64,000 nt of DNA from Candidatus Viadribacter manganicus (GCF_001679665.1 NZ_CP013244.1:930001-994000), one strand, 5' to 3'; shown: positions 8,111 through 17,558, numbered from the stretch's first letter. The notes: a model not told the origin generated them from the sequence alone. Numbers and translations are program-made.

Positions 8111-9643
8111 ATGTTCGGTAAGCGAGGCACTGGCGAGGCTCCAAGCGCTGCGCCGACGGCGCCTGTCGCCGCGCCACCGACTGCACGCGTGCAAGCGGCG
8201 AGTGCACCGCGTCCGGCAAGCGCCGCGCCGCAACCTGCCGCGCGTCCGGCTGGCCCCACGCCCGCAGCGCCGCGTCCTGCTGCGCCGCCGCCGCGCGCTG
8301 CAGCGCCGAGCGTAAGCAGCCCGACGCCGCGCACGCCTGATCCATCAGAGAACCCGGAATATCGCTCGGAGGCCTATTACCGGGTCAAATCGACGATCTT
8401 CAACGCGCTGATCGAAACCATCGACCTGACGCAATTGGCGCAGCTCGATCCGGAAAGCGCGCGCGATGAAATTCGCGACATCGTCGCGGAAATCATCTCG
8501 ATCAAGAACGTCGTTATGTCGATCGCCGAGCAGGAAGCCCTGCTCGATGACATCTGCAACGACGTGCTGGGGTACGGCCCGCTTGAGCCTCTTCTAGCTC
8601 GCGACGACATCGCTGACGTCATGGTCAACGGCGCCGGCGCGGTGTTCATCGAAGTCGGCGGCAAGATCTCGAAGACCGGCATCCGCTTCCGTGACAACGG
8701 CCAGCTGATGAACATCTGCCAGCGCATCGTCAGCCAAGTCGGCCGCCGCGTTGATGAAAGCTCTCCGATTTGCGACGCGCGCTTGCCGGACGGTTCGCGT
8801 GTCAACGTCATCGTGCCGCCGCTGGCGATCGATGGCCCGACGCTCACCATTCGTAAGTTCAAAAAAGACAAGCTGAAGCTCTCCAACCTGGTTGAGTTCG
8901 GCTCGATCTCACCTGCCGGCGCGAAGATCCTGCAGATCATCGGCGCTTGCCGCTGCAACGTGCTGATCTCCGGCGGTACAGGTTCCGGCAAGACGACTTT
9001 GCTCAACACGCTGACCGCGTTCATCGATCCGACTGAGCGCGTCATCACCTGCGAAGACGCGGCCGAACTGCAATTGCAACAACCGCACGTGGTGCGTCTC
9101 GAAACCCGTCCACCGAACCTTGAAGGCTCAGGCCAGGTCACGATGCGCGACCTCGTCAAGAACTGCCTGCGCATGCGTCCCGAGCGGATCATCGTCGGCG
9201 AAGTCCGGGGCAGCGAGGCGTTTGACTTGCTGCAAGCCATGAACACCGGCCACGACGGCTCGATGGGCACGCTGCACGCCAACACGCCGCGCGAAGCCCT
9301 CTCCCGTCTTGAATCGATGATCACGATGGGCGGCTTCTCGCTGCCCGCGAAAACCATCCGCGAAATCATCGTCGCCGCCGTCGACGTCGTCATTCAGGCC
9401 CAGCGTCTGCGCGACGGTTCGCGCCGCATCACGCAAATCACTGAAGTGCTCGGCCTCGAAGGCGATACGATCATCACCCAAGATCTGCTCGTCTACGAAA
9501 TCCAGGGCGAAGATCAAAATGGCCGCATCAATGGCCGCCACAAAGGCACGGGCGTTGGCCGTCCGCGGTTTTGGGAGCGCGCACGTTACTTCGGCCTGGA
9601 AAAAGAACTCGCTCAAGCGCTCGATGAGTCGGAGGCCGGCTAG
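8111..9643 (+). CDS. cpaF: Flp pilus assembly ATPase CpaF (TadA)
   Basis: 510-residue secretion/assembly ATPase that drives pilus extension (and retraction in Tad systems). The N-terminal ~75 residues are Ala/Pro-rich linker. The conserved core follows: YGPLEPLLARDDIADVMVNG, then Walker A GGTGSGKTT (Lys294), then RMRPERIIVGEVRGSEA with the Walker B region and GHDGSMGTLHANTPREAL. AGGGG precedes the ATG. Its stop overlaps the GTG start of tadB (TAGTG). Confidence 0.95.
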   Translation: MFGKRGTGEAPSAAPTAPVAAPPTARVQAASAPRPASAAPQPAARPAGPTPAAPRPAAPPPRAAAPSVSSPTPRTPDPSENPEYRSEAYYRVKSTIFNALIETIDLTQLAQLDPESARDEIRDIVAEIISIKNVVMSIAEQEALLDDICNDVLGYGPLEPLLARDDIADVMVNGAGAVFIEVGGKISKTGIRFRDNGQLMNICQRIVSQVGRRVDESSPICDARLPDGSRVNVIVPPLAIDGPTLTIRKFKKDKLKLSNLVEFGSISPAGAKILQIIGACRCNVLISGGTGSGKTTLLNTLTAFIDPTERVITCEDAAELQLQQPHVVRLETRPPNLEGSGQVTMRDLVKNCLRMRPERIIVGEVRGSEAFDLLQAMNTGHDGSMGTLHANTPREALSRLESMITMGGFSLPAKTIREIIVAAVDVVIQAQRLRDGSRRITQITEVLGLEGDTIITQDLLVYEIQGEDQNGRINGRHKGTGVGRPRFWERARYFGLEKELAQALDESEAG

Positions 9644-10620
9644 TGGATCCCGCATTGATTGTTGCAGTGCTCGCCTTCGTCGCCATCGGCGGCGTCGGCA
9701 TCGTGCTGACCTCTAACAATCAACCGGCTGCGGCGGGAAAGCGCGTCAAAGCCGTCGCGGCGTCGAAGACCGTGGACCGGCGCAAGCAAGCGACGGAAAT
9801 CGCCGCGCTGAAGCGCCGCCAATCGACTGCCGAAGCGCTGAAAGAACTCTCGAACAACGAAAAGCAATCGCGCAAGCGCCGCTTTTCGGTGAAGGGCCAG
9901 ATCGCACAAGCGGGCCTCAACATCACGCCGGTTCACTTCTGGGCGGCCGCTGCAGGCGCGGGCCTTGTGCTCGGGCTCATCGGCCTCATCGTTCAGGGTC
10001 CCATCGGCGCCGCGATGGGCTTCTTCATCGGTTTTCTCGGCCTGCCGCGCTGGTTCCTTGGCGCGCTTGTCGCGGGACGTCAGAAGAAGTTCTCGAACCA
10101 GCTTGCCGACGCCATCGACATCATCGTTCGTGGTGTGAAGTCCGGCCTGCCGCTCAACCAGTGCATGCGCATCATCGCGAGCGAAAGTCCCGAGCCGCTG
10201 CGCACGGAATTCCAGTCCTTGGTCGACGCCGGCGCCATGGGCGTGCCGATCGATCAAAGCCTGCAGCGCATGTACGATCGCATGCCGCTGCCGGAAGTGA
10301 ACTTCTTCGCCATTGTTCTCGTCATTCAGCAGAAGACGGGGGGCAACCTCTCTGAATCGCTAGGCAACCTCTCCAACGTGCTGCGTGCGCGCAAGCTCAT
10401 GAAGGAGAAGGTGAAAGCGCTGTCGTCTGAAGCAAAGGCCTCAGCCATGATCATCGGCTCGCTGCCGATCGTCGTCATGTGCATGGTCTACTTCACGCGG
10501 CCTTCGTACATCATGATCTTGTTCAATGAACCGGTGGGGCACCTGATCTTGCTCGGCGCCGCGACGATGATGTCGATGGGCATCTTCGTCATGAACAAGA
10601 TGGTCAACTTCAAGTTCTGA
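9643..10620 (+). CDS. tadB: Tad inner-membrane platform protein TadB
   Basis: 325 residues starting at a GTG that overlaps the cpaF stop. An N-terminal helix, a charged linker, two membrane helices (about 100-145), then a cytoplasmic type II secretion F domain (DAIDIIVRGVKSGLPLNQCMRII...FFAIVLVIQQKTGGNLSESLGNLSNVLRAR), then two C-terminal helices. TadB and TadC together form the inner-membrane platform on which CpaF acts. Confidence 0.93.
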   Translation: MDPALIVAVLAFVAIGGVGIVLTSNNQPAAAGKRVKAVAASKTVDRRKQATEIAALKRRQSTAEALKELSNNEKQSRKRRFSVKGQIAQAGLNITPVHFWAAAAGAGLVLGLIGLIVQGPIGAAMGFFIGFLGLPRWFLGALVAGRQKKFSNQLADAIDIIVRGVKSGLPLNQCMRIIASESPEPLRTEFQSLVDAGAMGVPIDQSLQRMYDRMPLPEVNFFAIVLVIQQKTGGNLSESLGNLSNVLRARKLMKEKVKALSSEAKASAMIIGSLPIVVMCMVYFTRPSYIMILFNEPVGHLILLGAATMMSMGIFVMNKMVNFKF

Positions 10621-10630
10621 GGGCCAAGAC

Positions 10631-11605
10631 ATGAATCTCGTCGATACCCTCACCGACCCGCTGCTGATTGCAGGCGTTCTCGCCGCCGGCGCGTGCTTTG
10701 CGACCATCGTCACCATCGCCGCGCCCTCGCTGGCCGAAGACAAGCTTGGCTCTCGCCTAAAGGAAGTCGCCAAGAAGCGCGAAGAACTGCGCAAGCGTTC
10801 ACGCGCTGAGCTCGCCAAGGGCGCAGGCTCTCTGCAGCACAAGGACGCCAACTCGTTCGCCAAGAGCCTCGTCGATAAGCTGAACCTGCAAAAAGCGCTG
10901 GCGGACGATACGCTGACGGAAAAGCTCATCCGCGCCGGCCTTCGCGGCCACGCCGCGCAGACGATGTTCTACTTCTATCGCGCCGCGCTGCCGATCGGCT
11001 TCGGCTTGGCCGCCCTCGCCTATGTCGTGTTCATGGGACACGATCTCAGTTTTCAGATGAAGCTTGTCGCGGTCGTCGGCGGCGTCGCTGCCGGCTTCTA
11101 TGCGCCGAACATCTATCTGCAAAACCTCGCTGACACGCGCCGCGGCAAAATCATGGCCGCGTTCCCGGACAGTTTGGACATGATGCTGATCTGCGTTGAG
11201 TCCGGCATGTCGATCGAAATGGCGCTGCAACGCGTAGGCCAAGAAATCGCAACGGCGTCGGTTGAGCTCGCCGAAGAGTTTGCGCTCACAACCGCCGAGC
11301 TCTCCTATCTGCCTGAGCGCCGCATGGCTTACGAGAACCTCGCGCGCCGCACCAACCATCCGGGCGTTAAGGGCGTCGCCATGGCGCTGACGCAAGCCGA
11401 GAAGTACGGCACGCCCGTTGGCCAAGCACTGCGCGTTATGGCCAAGGAAAACCGCGATCTGCGTTTGGCTGAAGCAGAGAAGAAAGCGGCCTCACTGCCC
11501 CCGAAGCTCACCGTGCCAATGATCGTATTCTTCCTGCCGGTGCTGTTCGCAGTCATCATCGGCCCGGCGCTGATCCAAGTCAGCGCGATGATGAACGGCC
11601 ACTAA
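10631..11605 (+). CDS. tadC: Tad inner-membrane platform protein TadC
   Basis: 324 residues, paralogous in layout to TadB: N-terminal helix, basic linker, paired helices (about 110-160), F domain (FPDSLDMMLICVESGMSIEMALQRVGQE...EKYGTPVGQALRVMAKENRDLRLAEAEKKAA) and C-terminal helices. A GAGGG ribosome-binding site lies 7 nt upstream. It is the last gene of the plus-strand pilus operon. The following 60 nt before the convergent TPR gene hold no obvious terminator. Confidence 0.93.
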   Translation: MNLVDTLTDPLLIAGVLAAGACFATIVTIAAPSLAEDKLGSRLKEVAKKREELRKRSRAELAKGAGSLQHKDANSFAKSLVDKLNLQKALADDTLTEKLIRAGLRGHAAQTMFYFYRAALPIGFGLAALAYVVFMGHDLSFQMKLVAVVGGVAAGFYAPNIYLQNLADTRRGKIMAAFPDSLDMMLICVESGMSIEMALQRVGQEIATASVELAEEFALTTAELSYLPERRMAYENLARRTNHPGVKGVAMALTQAEKYGTPVGQALRVMAKENRDLRLAEAEKKAASLPPKLTVPMIVFFLPVLFAVIIGPALIQVSAMMNGH

Positions 11606-11665
11606 GCCGCTCAGCCTCAAGTACGCGTCTGAATTCTATTCAATCATAAACGGCGCCGCTGCGCC

Positions 11666-12475
11666 CTAGCGGCCGCGGCCCATATCGTTCCAGCGGCGCG
11701 GGTCGCTGAGCAAGCCGCGCAGGTACTGGATGTTTTGCGCCGCTTGCGCCGGAGACAGATCGACACGCTCGATCTGCTCAGCCTCATCGAAGCGCCCCTG
11801 CAGCGCCAGAGAGATCGCCAGGTTCTGACGTGCTTCTGCGGGCGCGCCCGGTTGCTGCACCGCTTGGCGCAAGATCGGCTCGGCGTCGGCGGGCTCCCCC
11901 GCCATCAAGTGCGAGACGCCCAGATTGGTGAGGATGCGCGGATTGTTCGGCTGCAGCGCCAAAGCTTCGGTGTAGGCGCGGCGCGCTTCATCGAACCGTC
12001 CAAGCTGGTCCAAAGCCGCGCCCAACGCCGAGCGAATGCGCCAATTGTCAGGTTCACCAGCCGCCACCAAAGCCAACGGACGCAGCGCCTGCTGGGGGCG
12101 TCCGAGTGTGATCTGTGAATATCCGAACGTCGTCAGCAATTGGCGATCTTCAGGGAAGCGGCTGAGCGCTTCGGCGGCGATCTGCGCAGCCCGATCCGTG
12201 CGACCACCTTTGCGCAAGGCTTCCGAGAAACGCTGCGCCGCTTCGATGTCGTTCGGGAACGTCTGGTATTCGCCGGCCCAGAAGGCCATTTGAGTGAGCG
12301 CGTCTTCGCGCGACACTTGCTCGCGTGCCCGCCGATCGATCGGCCGTGCGCCTGGCAAAGCCCCGGTCGCTGCTGAGGCTGCGGTTTGCGAGGAGCCTTC
12401 GCCCGTCGTTGCGCAGGCGGCGAGCGACGAAACGGCGATAAGCGCGAACGGCAAGGCAGCAAGCTTACGGGACAT
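11666..12475 (-). CDS. TadD-like tetratricopeptide lipoprotein
   Basis: 269 residues with signal peptide and lipobox LAAC (Cys21), then a helical region and at least four TPR units between about 90 and 240, for example LGAALDQLGRFDEARRAYTE and NLGVSHLMAGEPADAEPILR. TadD-type TPR lipoproteins are standard Tad-locus members thought to act as scaffolds or pilotins for the secretin. Convergent to tadC. Assignment to TadD is by domain type and position only. Confidence 0.8.
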   Translation of the reverse strand: MSRKLAALPFALIAVSSLAACATTGEGSSQTAASAATGALPGARPIDRRAREQVSREDALTQMAFWAGEYQTFPNDIEAAQRFSEALRKGGRTDRAAQIAAEALSRFPEDRQLLTTFGYSQITLGRPQQALRPLALVAAGEPDNWRIRSALGAALDQLGRFDEARRAYTEALALQPNNPRILTNLGVSHLMAGEPADAEPILRQAVQQPGAPAEARQNLAISLALQGRFDEAEQIERVDLSPAQAAQNIQYLRGLLSDPRRWNDMGRGR

Positions 12476-12552
12476 GTTTGCGAATCCTAATAAGGGCCTA
12501 ATGCTGCGCCCTGATGTTCAACAAAGGGCTAATGACGGTCTAGGAACGAGCC

Positions 12553-13947
12553 ATGGCGAACCTCCCATTTCTGGCAAATTCAGACACTCCGGCGGTCCCG
12601 GTGCACGTCGTCCGCTCCGGCGAATGGAGCCAATGGATCGAGCGGCATTCAGAGACACTGCGGCGGCTCGCGACGGCGCACGATTTCCAAGCTCAGAATG
12701 GGCGCATCCTGCTCGTGCCGGCCACCGATGGCGCGATCGAGCGGGTGCTCTTCGGCGCCGGCGACAAGGCCAACGTCAATGTCATCGGCGCGCTTGCCCA
12801 ACATCTGCCTGCTGGCGATTACCGCATCGCCTTTGCGCCTCGCGAATTCGGCGCGACCGCAACAGCGATTGCTTGGGGTCTTGGGGCCTATGCGTTTGAC
12901 CGCTACAAGAAGCGCAAGCGCCCCGCTCCCCAGCTCGCGCCGCCGGAAGGCGCTGACATGGCCGAAGTCGCTCGCATCGTCGAAGCGAGCTGGCTGGTTC
13001 GCGATCTCGTCAACACGCCCACCAATGACATGGGCCCGGTCGCGCTCCACGCCGCCGCTGAAAAGCTGGCTGAACGCTACGGCGCGGATTTTGAAGCCAT
13101 CGTTGGCGAGGATCTCCTCGCGCAGAACTATCCGCTGATCCACGCCGTGGGCCGCGCCTCCGCTGAAGCGCCGCGTCTGTTGCATCTATCGTGGGGCGAG
13201 CCGAACGCACCGCGTGTGGCGCTCGTTGGCAAAGGCGTTTGTTTCGATACCGGCGGGCTTGATCTCAAACCCTCCACCGGCATGCGCCTGATGAAAAAAG
13301 ACATGGGCGGCGCAGCGCACGCTCTCGGCCTCGCGCACGTCATCATGGACGCCAAGCTGAACGTACGTTTGGACGTGTTTCTTGCTGTTGTCGAAAATTC
13401 TGTCTCCAGCAACGCGTTCCGGCCTGGCGATATCATCACAAGCCGCAATGGCATCACGGTCGAGATCGACAACACCGATGCCGAGGGCCGTCTCGTGCTC
13501 GCCGACGCCATCACACGCGCTTGCGAGGACAAGCCGGCGCTAATGCTGGATTTCGCAACACTGACGGGCGCTGCGCGCACGGCGCTGGGCCCGGACATTC
13601 CGCCCTTCTTCGCAAACGACGATGCGCTCGCAGCCGAGTACGCCCAAGCCTCGATCGAAACGAGCGATCCGGTTTGGCGCATGCCGCTGTGGGATGCCTA
13701 TGACGGCGACATGGACACCCCGATCGCCGACATCAAAAACACCGGCGATGGCGCGATGGCCGGCGCGATCTACGGCGCACTCTTCTTGCGCCGCTTTGTG
13801 ACCGCACCAGCGTGGGCGCATTTTGATGTTTATGCGTGGGCCCCCAAGGAGAAGCCGTCGCGTCCTTCGGGCGGCGAAGCACAGGCGCTGCGCGCCAGTT
13901 GGCGGGTTCTCAAGGGCCGCTTCGGCGAAAAACCGCAGACGAAATGA
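12553..13947 (+). CDS. Leucyl aminopeptidase family protein (M17)
   Basis: 464-residue cytosolic metallo-aminopeptidase with two bound metals. The M17 signature NTDAEGR is at 307-313, and the first metal/bicarbonate-region lysine motif VGKGVCFDTGGLDLKPS is around 225-240 (Lys227). The LMLDFATLTGA and GDGAMAGAIYGALFL blocks typical of the C-terminal catalytic domain follow. AGGA seven nt before the ATG supports the start. It diverges from the TPR lipoprotein gene with 77 nt between. It probably serves peptide turnover, unrelated to the pilus. Confidence 0.9.
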   Translation: MANLPFLANSDTPAVPVHVVRSGEWSQWIERHSETLRRLATAHDFQAQNGRILLVPATDGAIERVLFGAGDKANVNVIGALAQHLPAGDYRIAFAPREFGATATAIAWGLGAYAFDRYKKRKRPAPQLAPPEGADMAEVARIVEASWLVRDLVNTPTNDMGPVALHAAAEKLAERYGADFEAIVGEDLLAQNYPLIHAVGRASAEAPRLLHLSWGEPNAPRVALVGKGVCFDTGGLDLKPSTGMRLMKKDMGGAAHALGLAHVIMDAKLNVRLDVFLAVVENSVSSNAFRPGDIITSRNGITVEIDNTDAEGRLVLADAITRACEDKPALMLDFATLTGAARTALGPDIPPFFANDDALAAEYAQASIETSDPVWRMPLWDAYDGDMDTPIADIKNTGDGAMAGAIYGALFLRRFVTAPAWAHFDVYAWAPKEKPSRPSGGEAQALRASWRVLKGRFGEKPQTK

Positions 13948-14022
13948 ACTTAATAAACCCCAAACGAAATAAGGATCGTTTCGGCTAGGGCCTTCAAGAT
14001 TTGGTTAATCATTTCGGCCATT

Positions 14023-14038
14023 CCACAACATCTTGTGG
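14023..14038. promoter_or_regulatory. 16-bp palindrome upstream of the MarR-like gene
   Basis: CCACAA-CATC-TTGTGG, a six-base perfect inverted repeat 66 nt before the MarR-like start codon. Its size fits operators bound by MarR-family dimers, so autoregulation is plausible. A weaker CGAAA/TTTCG repeat lies at 13965-13983. Confidence 0.35.
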
Positions 14039-14104
14039 TTTCGCGCTTGCACCGACCACCAAATCAGCGAATCTTCCACTTGCGATTCAATCTGGGAGGT
14101 CGGC

Positions 14105-14476
14105 ATGGAACTCGGTCAAAACCAAGTAGAAGCCTTGGACCTGTGGCGTCGGGTTACCGTCACCACGGTTCGTTCTGATGCGCCGGATCTGACGGCCCGC
14201 CAAATGGCGGTCCTGATGACAGTGCGCCTGCAACCAGCCCCGCACACGGTGCGCGGCCTGGCGGCGACGCTAAATGTCGGCAAGCCGGCAATCACGCGCG
14301 CTCTGGATACGCTGTCGCGCCTGGGCTTCGTCCAGCGCCGCCGCGATCCGAAGGACGGCCGCAACGTGTTCGTCGAGCGCACCGAAAAGGGTGACGCGTT
14401 CCTCGACATGCTCGGCAGCACGATCCTGCAAGGCGACATCATCGATCAGCGCCCAACGCTGGCCGCTGTTTCGTAA
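14105..14476 (+). CDS. MarR-like winged-helix transcriptional regulator
   Basis: 123 residues. The central winged helix-turn-helix is readable: LTARQMAVLMTVRL, then TVRGLAATLNVGKPAITRALDTLSRLGFVQRRRDPKDGRNVFVERTEKG. It is shorter than typical MarR proteins (about 140-160), with reduced N- and C-terminal dimerisation helices. The ATG at 14105 is preceded by GGGAGG at ideal spacing; an upstream in-frame GTG at 14033 would put the start inside a palindrome. Monocistronic, with a good terminator after it. Ligand and targets are unknown. Confidence 0.8.
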   Translation: MELGQNQVEALDLWRRVTVTTVRSDAPDLTARQMAVLMTVRLQPAPHTVRGLAATLNVGKPAITRALDTLSRLGFVQRRRDPKDGRNVFVERTEKGDAFLDMLGSTILQGDIIDQRPTLAAVS

Positions 14477-14498
14477 TCCAAGCACGCATAAAACAATA

Positions 14499-14533
14499 AC
14501 GGCGCCCTGCTCTGGCGGGGCGCCGTTTTTGTT
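14499..14533 (+). terminator. Rho-independent terminator after the MarR-like gene
   Basis: ACGGCGCCC pairs with GGGCGCCGT across a ten-base loop, followed by TTTTG. It lies between the convergent MarR-like and cytochrome c genes and, read from the other side, has an A/T-containing flank, so it may serve mainly the plus strand. Confidence 0.8.
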
Positions 14534-14550
14534 TGCTCTAAATCTAAGGC

Positions 14551-15192
14551 TTAGTGAGCCGGCGCGGGGGCTGGCGCAGGCGCTGCAGCTTCCGTAGTCG
14601 TTGCAGCCGCATCGCCCTCAGCAGCGGCCGGCGCGGCTTCCGGCAACGGCGCGGGAAGCGGCACGTTATTCGGCGAAATCGAGCGCAAGAATGCGATTAG
14701 CGCAACGCGGTCCTGATCATTGCGGATGCCGGCAAAAGCCATCTTGGTGCCGCGAACGACGGCGCCCGGCGAGCGCAGGAAGTCGTTGAGCGCCAAGTAA
14801 TCCCACGAGCCGCCGTGACCTTGCATCGCTTCTGAATACTCAAAGCCGCCATGGCTGGCTGCCGCGCGGCCGAACACGTCATGCAGGTTCGGGCCGATGC
14901 CGTTGGCGCCACCGGCGTCGAACGTGTGGCACGAGACGCATTGTGCGTGGACGCGTTCACCGCGCGCGACGAGTTCTTGCAGGCCAGCTGCATCGGAAAA
15001 GAGGCGGCCAAAGTCCGGCGGACCGGCAGGCGCTTGGGTCGCCGGGCCCTCAAGGCTCACTTCCGGCAGATACGCCGCCTTCTCAGGATAGTTCGGGTGG
15101 ACAAGCGTCTCGGCGCCGACGCCGACAAGCATAACCCCCAGCACGGCAGCAATGCCCGCACCGAGAATCGAATTCATTTTAAGATCGCTCAT
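14551..15192 (-). CDS. Membrane-anchored class I cytochrome c
   Basis: 213 residues. An uncleaved N-terminal helix (about 8-28) anchors a periplasmic cytochrome c domain with one heme site CVSCH (Cys85, Cys88, His89), GPNLHDVFGR downstream, and GTKMAF supplying the axial methionine. The fold matches CycM/cytochrome c552-type electron carriers linking the bc1 complex to oxidases. The C-terminus is an Ala/Pro-rich tail of about 40 residues. It ends convergently with the MarR-like gene. Confidence 0.88.
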   Translation of the reverse strand: MSDLKMNSILGAGIAAVLGVMLVGVGAETLVHPNYPEKAAYLPEVSLEGPATQAPAGPPDFGRLFSDAAGLQELVARGERVHAQCVSCHTFDAGGANGIGPNLHDVFGRAAASHGGFEYSEAMQGHGGSWDYLALNDFLRSPGAVVRGTKMAFAGIRNDQDRVALIAFLRSISPNNVPLPAPLPEAAPAAAEGDAAATTTEAAAPAPAPAPAH

Positions 15193-15327
15193 CGCCCTGC
15201 CTTACTGGCGCTGGAAAAGTTGGGCGGTTTATGGCGTGCGTCGGGCCGCTAGCCAAGCGGGTGCTGTGAAGTCCTGCGGCCTGGAGCGCCCTTGCGCGTC
15301 GAACCGCCGCACGGCACTGGGAGCATA

Positions 15328-16044
15328 ATGAACCCCGTCGTCGTCATTCCGGCCCGCATGGCCTCCACCCGCCTGCCCGGCAAACCTTTGGCCGACATCC
15401 ATGGGCGGCCGATGATCGCCTGGATGGTCGATCTGGCGAAGCGCGCCAATGCCGGTCCAGTGCTCGTCGCCGCCTGTGAAGAAGAGGTCGCGGAGGCGGT
15501 GCTGAAAGCCGGTGGCAACGTCACGCTGACCGACCCTCATTTGCCGTCCGGCTCAGACCGGGTCCATGCAGCGCTTGAGGCCTTCGATCCAGCAGGCCGT
15601 TACGATGTCGCCGTCAATTTGCAGGGCGATATGCCGACGATGCGCGCCGAAGATGTCGCTAAGGCAGTGGCGGCGCTGCGCGATGGCGCTGACATCGCCA
15701 CTCTGGTTTCGCCGTCCACCGACGCGAGCGAGCGCAACAATCCAAACGTCGTAAAAGCGATCCGCGCCGAAAATGGACGCTGCCTCGCCTTCACGCGCGC
15801 AGCCGCGCCGTGGGGTGATGGCCCGATCGAGCGCCACGTTGGCGTCTATGTGTACCGCCGCGATGCGCTGGCGCGCTTCGTCGCGGCGCCGCCTTCGCCG
15901 CTCGAACAGCGCGAAAAGCTTGAGCAATTGCGCGCGCTCGAAATGGGCATGATCATTCGCGCCGACGCGATCGAGGATTTTCCCAAAGGCGTCGACAGCC
16001 CGCCCGACCTTGAAGCTGCGCGGGCTGTTCTTGCCGCGCGCTAG
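15328..16044 (+). CDS. kdsB: 3-deoxy-manno-octulosonate cytidylyltransferase
   Basis: Activates Kdo as CMP-Kdo for lipopolysaccharide inner-core synthesis (cytoplasm). 238 residues, normal length. Hallmarks: VVIPARMASTRLPGKPL at the N-terminus (CTP-binding loop), LPSGSDRVHAA, NLQGDMPTM, and the IERHVGVYVYRR and EQREKLEQLRALE blocks. GGGAG five nt ahead of the ATG supports this start over an in-frame ATG at 15292. Its TAG shares four bases with the convergent gene's stop. Confidence 0.94.
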   Translation: MNPVVVIPARMASTRLPGKPLADIHGRPMIAWMVDLAKRANAGPVLVAACEEEVAEAVLKAGGNVTLTDPHLPSGSDRVHAALEAFDPAGRYDVAVNLQGDMPTMRAEDVAKAVAALRDGADIATLVSPSTDASERNNPNVVKAIRAENGRCLAFTRAAAPWGDGPIERHVGVYVYRRDALARFVAAPPSPLEQREKLEQLRALEMGMIIRADAIEDFPKGVDSPPDLEAARAVLAAR

Positions 16045-16604
16045 CCCGGGAAGCTTTGGAGACCGACGCTTTCGAGCGCACCATCGCGCAGCGCCAGGCA
16101 GTTCAAGCTCTCCATGCCTTGCACATAGCAAAACAGCGGGACGTTTGCGTCGCGCACTTGGTTGTAGCTTTCACGGCTGGCGCCCTCAGCCGGATAGAAC
16201 GGAAACTCACCGTTCTGCGGACTGTCGGCGTTCGCTGGCCATTCCGGCAGCGCTGAGCTTGTCGGCATCGTCGTGTTCGATGCGGGGTCCACCCATTCTT
16301 GCAGCGCCGTTTGCATCGCCGCCGGCGTGCTGGCTTGAGCGAGCGTCATAACTTGCGATGGAATGTGCGTTTCCGAATAAATCGGCTCACCTGAGCCGTT
16401 GCGAATGATGAGCGTTGCGACAGCGCGCGCGCAATCGGGGCCGGTCGTGATCGCTTCGATCGACGCATTGGGATCGGCGGGCGTATTCCAAATCGCCACG
16501 CCGCGCGCATCGCAGCCCTCTGACAACGCGCCGTGCTCTTCTTCAGCAGGCGTGCAAGCCGCCACGGCCAAAGCCGCCAATCCAGCAATCAAGAATACAC
16601 GCAT
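16041..16604 (-). CDS. Hypothetical lipoprotein
   Basis: 187 residues with signal peptide and lipobox VAAC (Cys17), then about 170 residues with no motif I recognise. Cysteine pairs and a PEWPANADSP segment suggest a compact extracytoplasmic domain. GGAGG seven nt before the ATG makes the start firm. Convergent with kdsB, sharing the CTAG stop overlap. The esterase gene upstream (ending at 16634) is on the same strand, so the two may be cotranscribed. Confidence 0.7.
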   Translation of the reverse strand: MRVFLIAGLAALAVAACTPAEEEHGALSEGCDARGVAIWNTPADPNASIEAITTGPDCARAVATLIIRNGSGEPIYSETHIPSQVMTLAQASTPAAMQTALQEWVDPASNTTMPTSSALPEWPANADSPQNGEFPFYPAEGASRESYNQVRDANVPLFCYVQGMESLNCLALRDGALESVGLQSFPG

Positions 16605-16633
16605 GAACGATCCTCCCCAGGTTCGACGAATTT

Positions 16634-17506
16634 TTAGCGCGCAAACTCCTGGCGCACTAGCTCGCCGACATCTTGCAGCGCGGTCGTGGCGGTTTTTGAG
16701 TACGCTGTGAAATTCAGCCCCCCGTGCATCAGCACCGGGTACTTCTTCTCCACCACGCGAACGCCTGCGGTACGCAGGGCATCGATGAGCGCCTTGGCGT
16801 CATTGCGCACAGGATCCATCGGCCCGCCGCCAGCGACGATTGTCGGTGGCGCTGCGGAAAGATCGACATCGAGCAAAGACGGCAAAGCTTCAGCGCCGAG
16901 GCTGCGCGCGATGTAGAGGCACGCAACGCGGCCCAGGAAACGAAAGTTGCGCAGCTCTTCGTCGGCCCAAAGCGAGTCCTGCACGTGCACGAGCGGATAA
17001 AGCAGAACTTGAAGCGCGATCGCGCCTGGAGTCACCCTATTGATCTCAAGCGACATCGTCGCCGCCAGATAAGCGCCAGCGCTATCGCCCGCCAAAATCA
17101 GCTTCTCCGGCGTAGCGCCGAGCCGCGCGGCATTCTGAAACGCCCACGCGCAACCTTCGCGCACGTCGTCGATCTGTCCCGGAAACGGCGTCTCCGGCGC
17201 GAGCCGATAGCCAACAGAAAGCACGCGCGATTGCGATGACTTGGCGAGCCAAGAGCAAATAGAATCGTGCGTATCGATATCGCAGCAAACGAAGCCGCCG
17301 CCGTGGAAATAAACCAGCAGCGGCGCGGTCCGGGCATTCGCGGCTTCATAATAGCGCGCGCGTAGCTGACCGTGCGGTCCGGGAATGTCGATATCTTCGA
17401 CTTTCGCCAATCCGGCGGCGCGCGCGGCGCGCACGGCCAGCAGCGTCCTCAAGCCACGGCGCGTTTGCTCCAAAATGGCGCGCTCTGCGCTTTGCGTCAT
17501 GCTCAT
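16634..17506 (-). CDS. Alpha/beta hydrolase, hormone-sensitive-lipase type esterase
   Basis: 290 residues. Oxyanion-hole motif HGGGF at about 68-72 and nucleophile elbow GDSAG at 140-144 (Ser142) define the HSL (family IV) esterases. Acid and histidine candidates are Asp231 (GGGPMDPVRND) and His261 (MHGGLNF). There is no signal peptide, so it should be cytoplasmic, acting on short-chain esters; the physiological substrate is unknown. Divergent from pheA with 52 nt between the start codons. Confidence 0.88.
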   Translation of the reverse strand: MSMTQSAERAILEQTRRGLRTLLAVRAARAAGLAKVEDIDIPGPHGQLRARYYEAANARTAPLLVYFHGGGFVCCDIDTHDSICSWLAKSSQSRVLSVGYRLAPETPFPGQIDDVREGCAWAFQNAARLGATPEKLILAGDSAGAYLAATMSLEINRVTPGAIALQVLLYPLVHVQDSLWADEELRNFRFLGRVACLYIARSLGAEALPSLLDVDLSAAPPTIVAGGGPMDPVRNDAKALIDALRTAGVRVVEKKYPVLMHGGLNFTAYSKTATTALQDVGELVRQEFAR

Positions 17507-17558
17507 GACGAGTGGGCTCTTTCCTTATTGGCGCAGCTTGCGCTAACGCTCGCGACCT

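Noticed and set aside
8150..8340. Ala/Pro-rich coding in both directions at the cpaF N-terminus as a separate reverse-strand gene.
   Set aside because: It is the antisense of the CpaF linker; the plus-strand frame carries the conserved ATPase.
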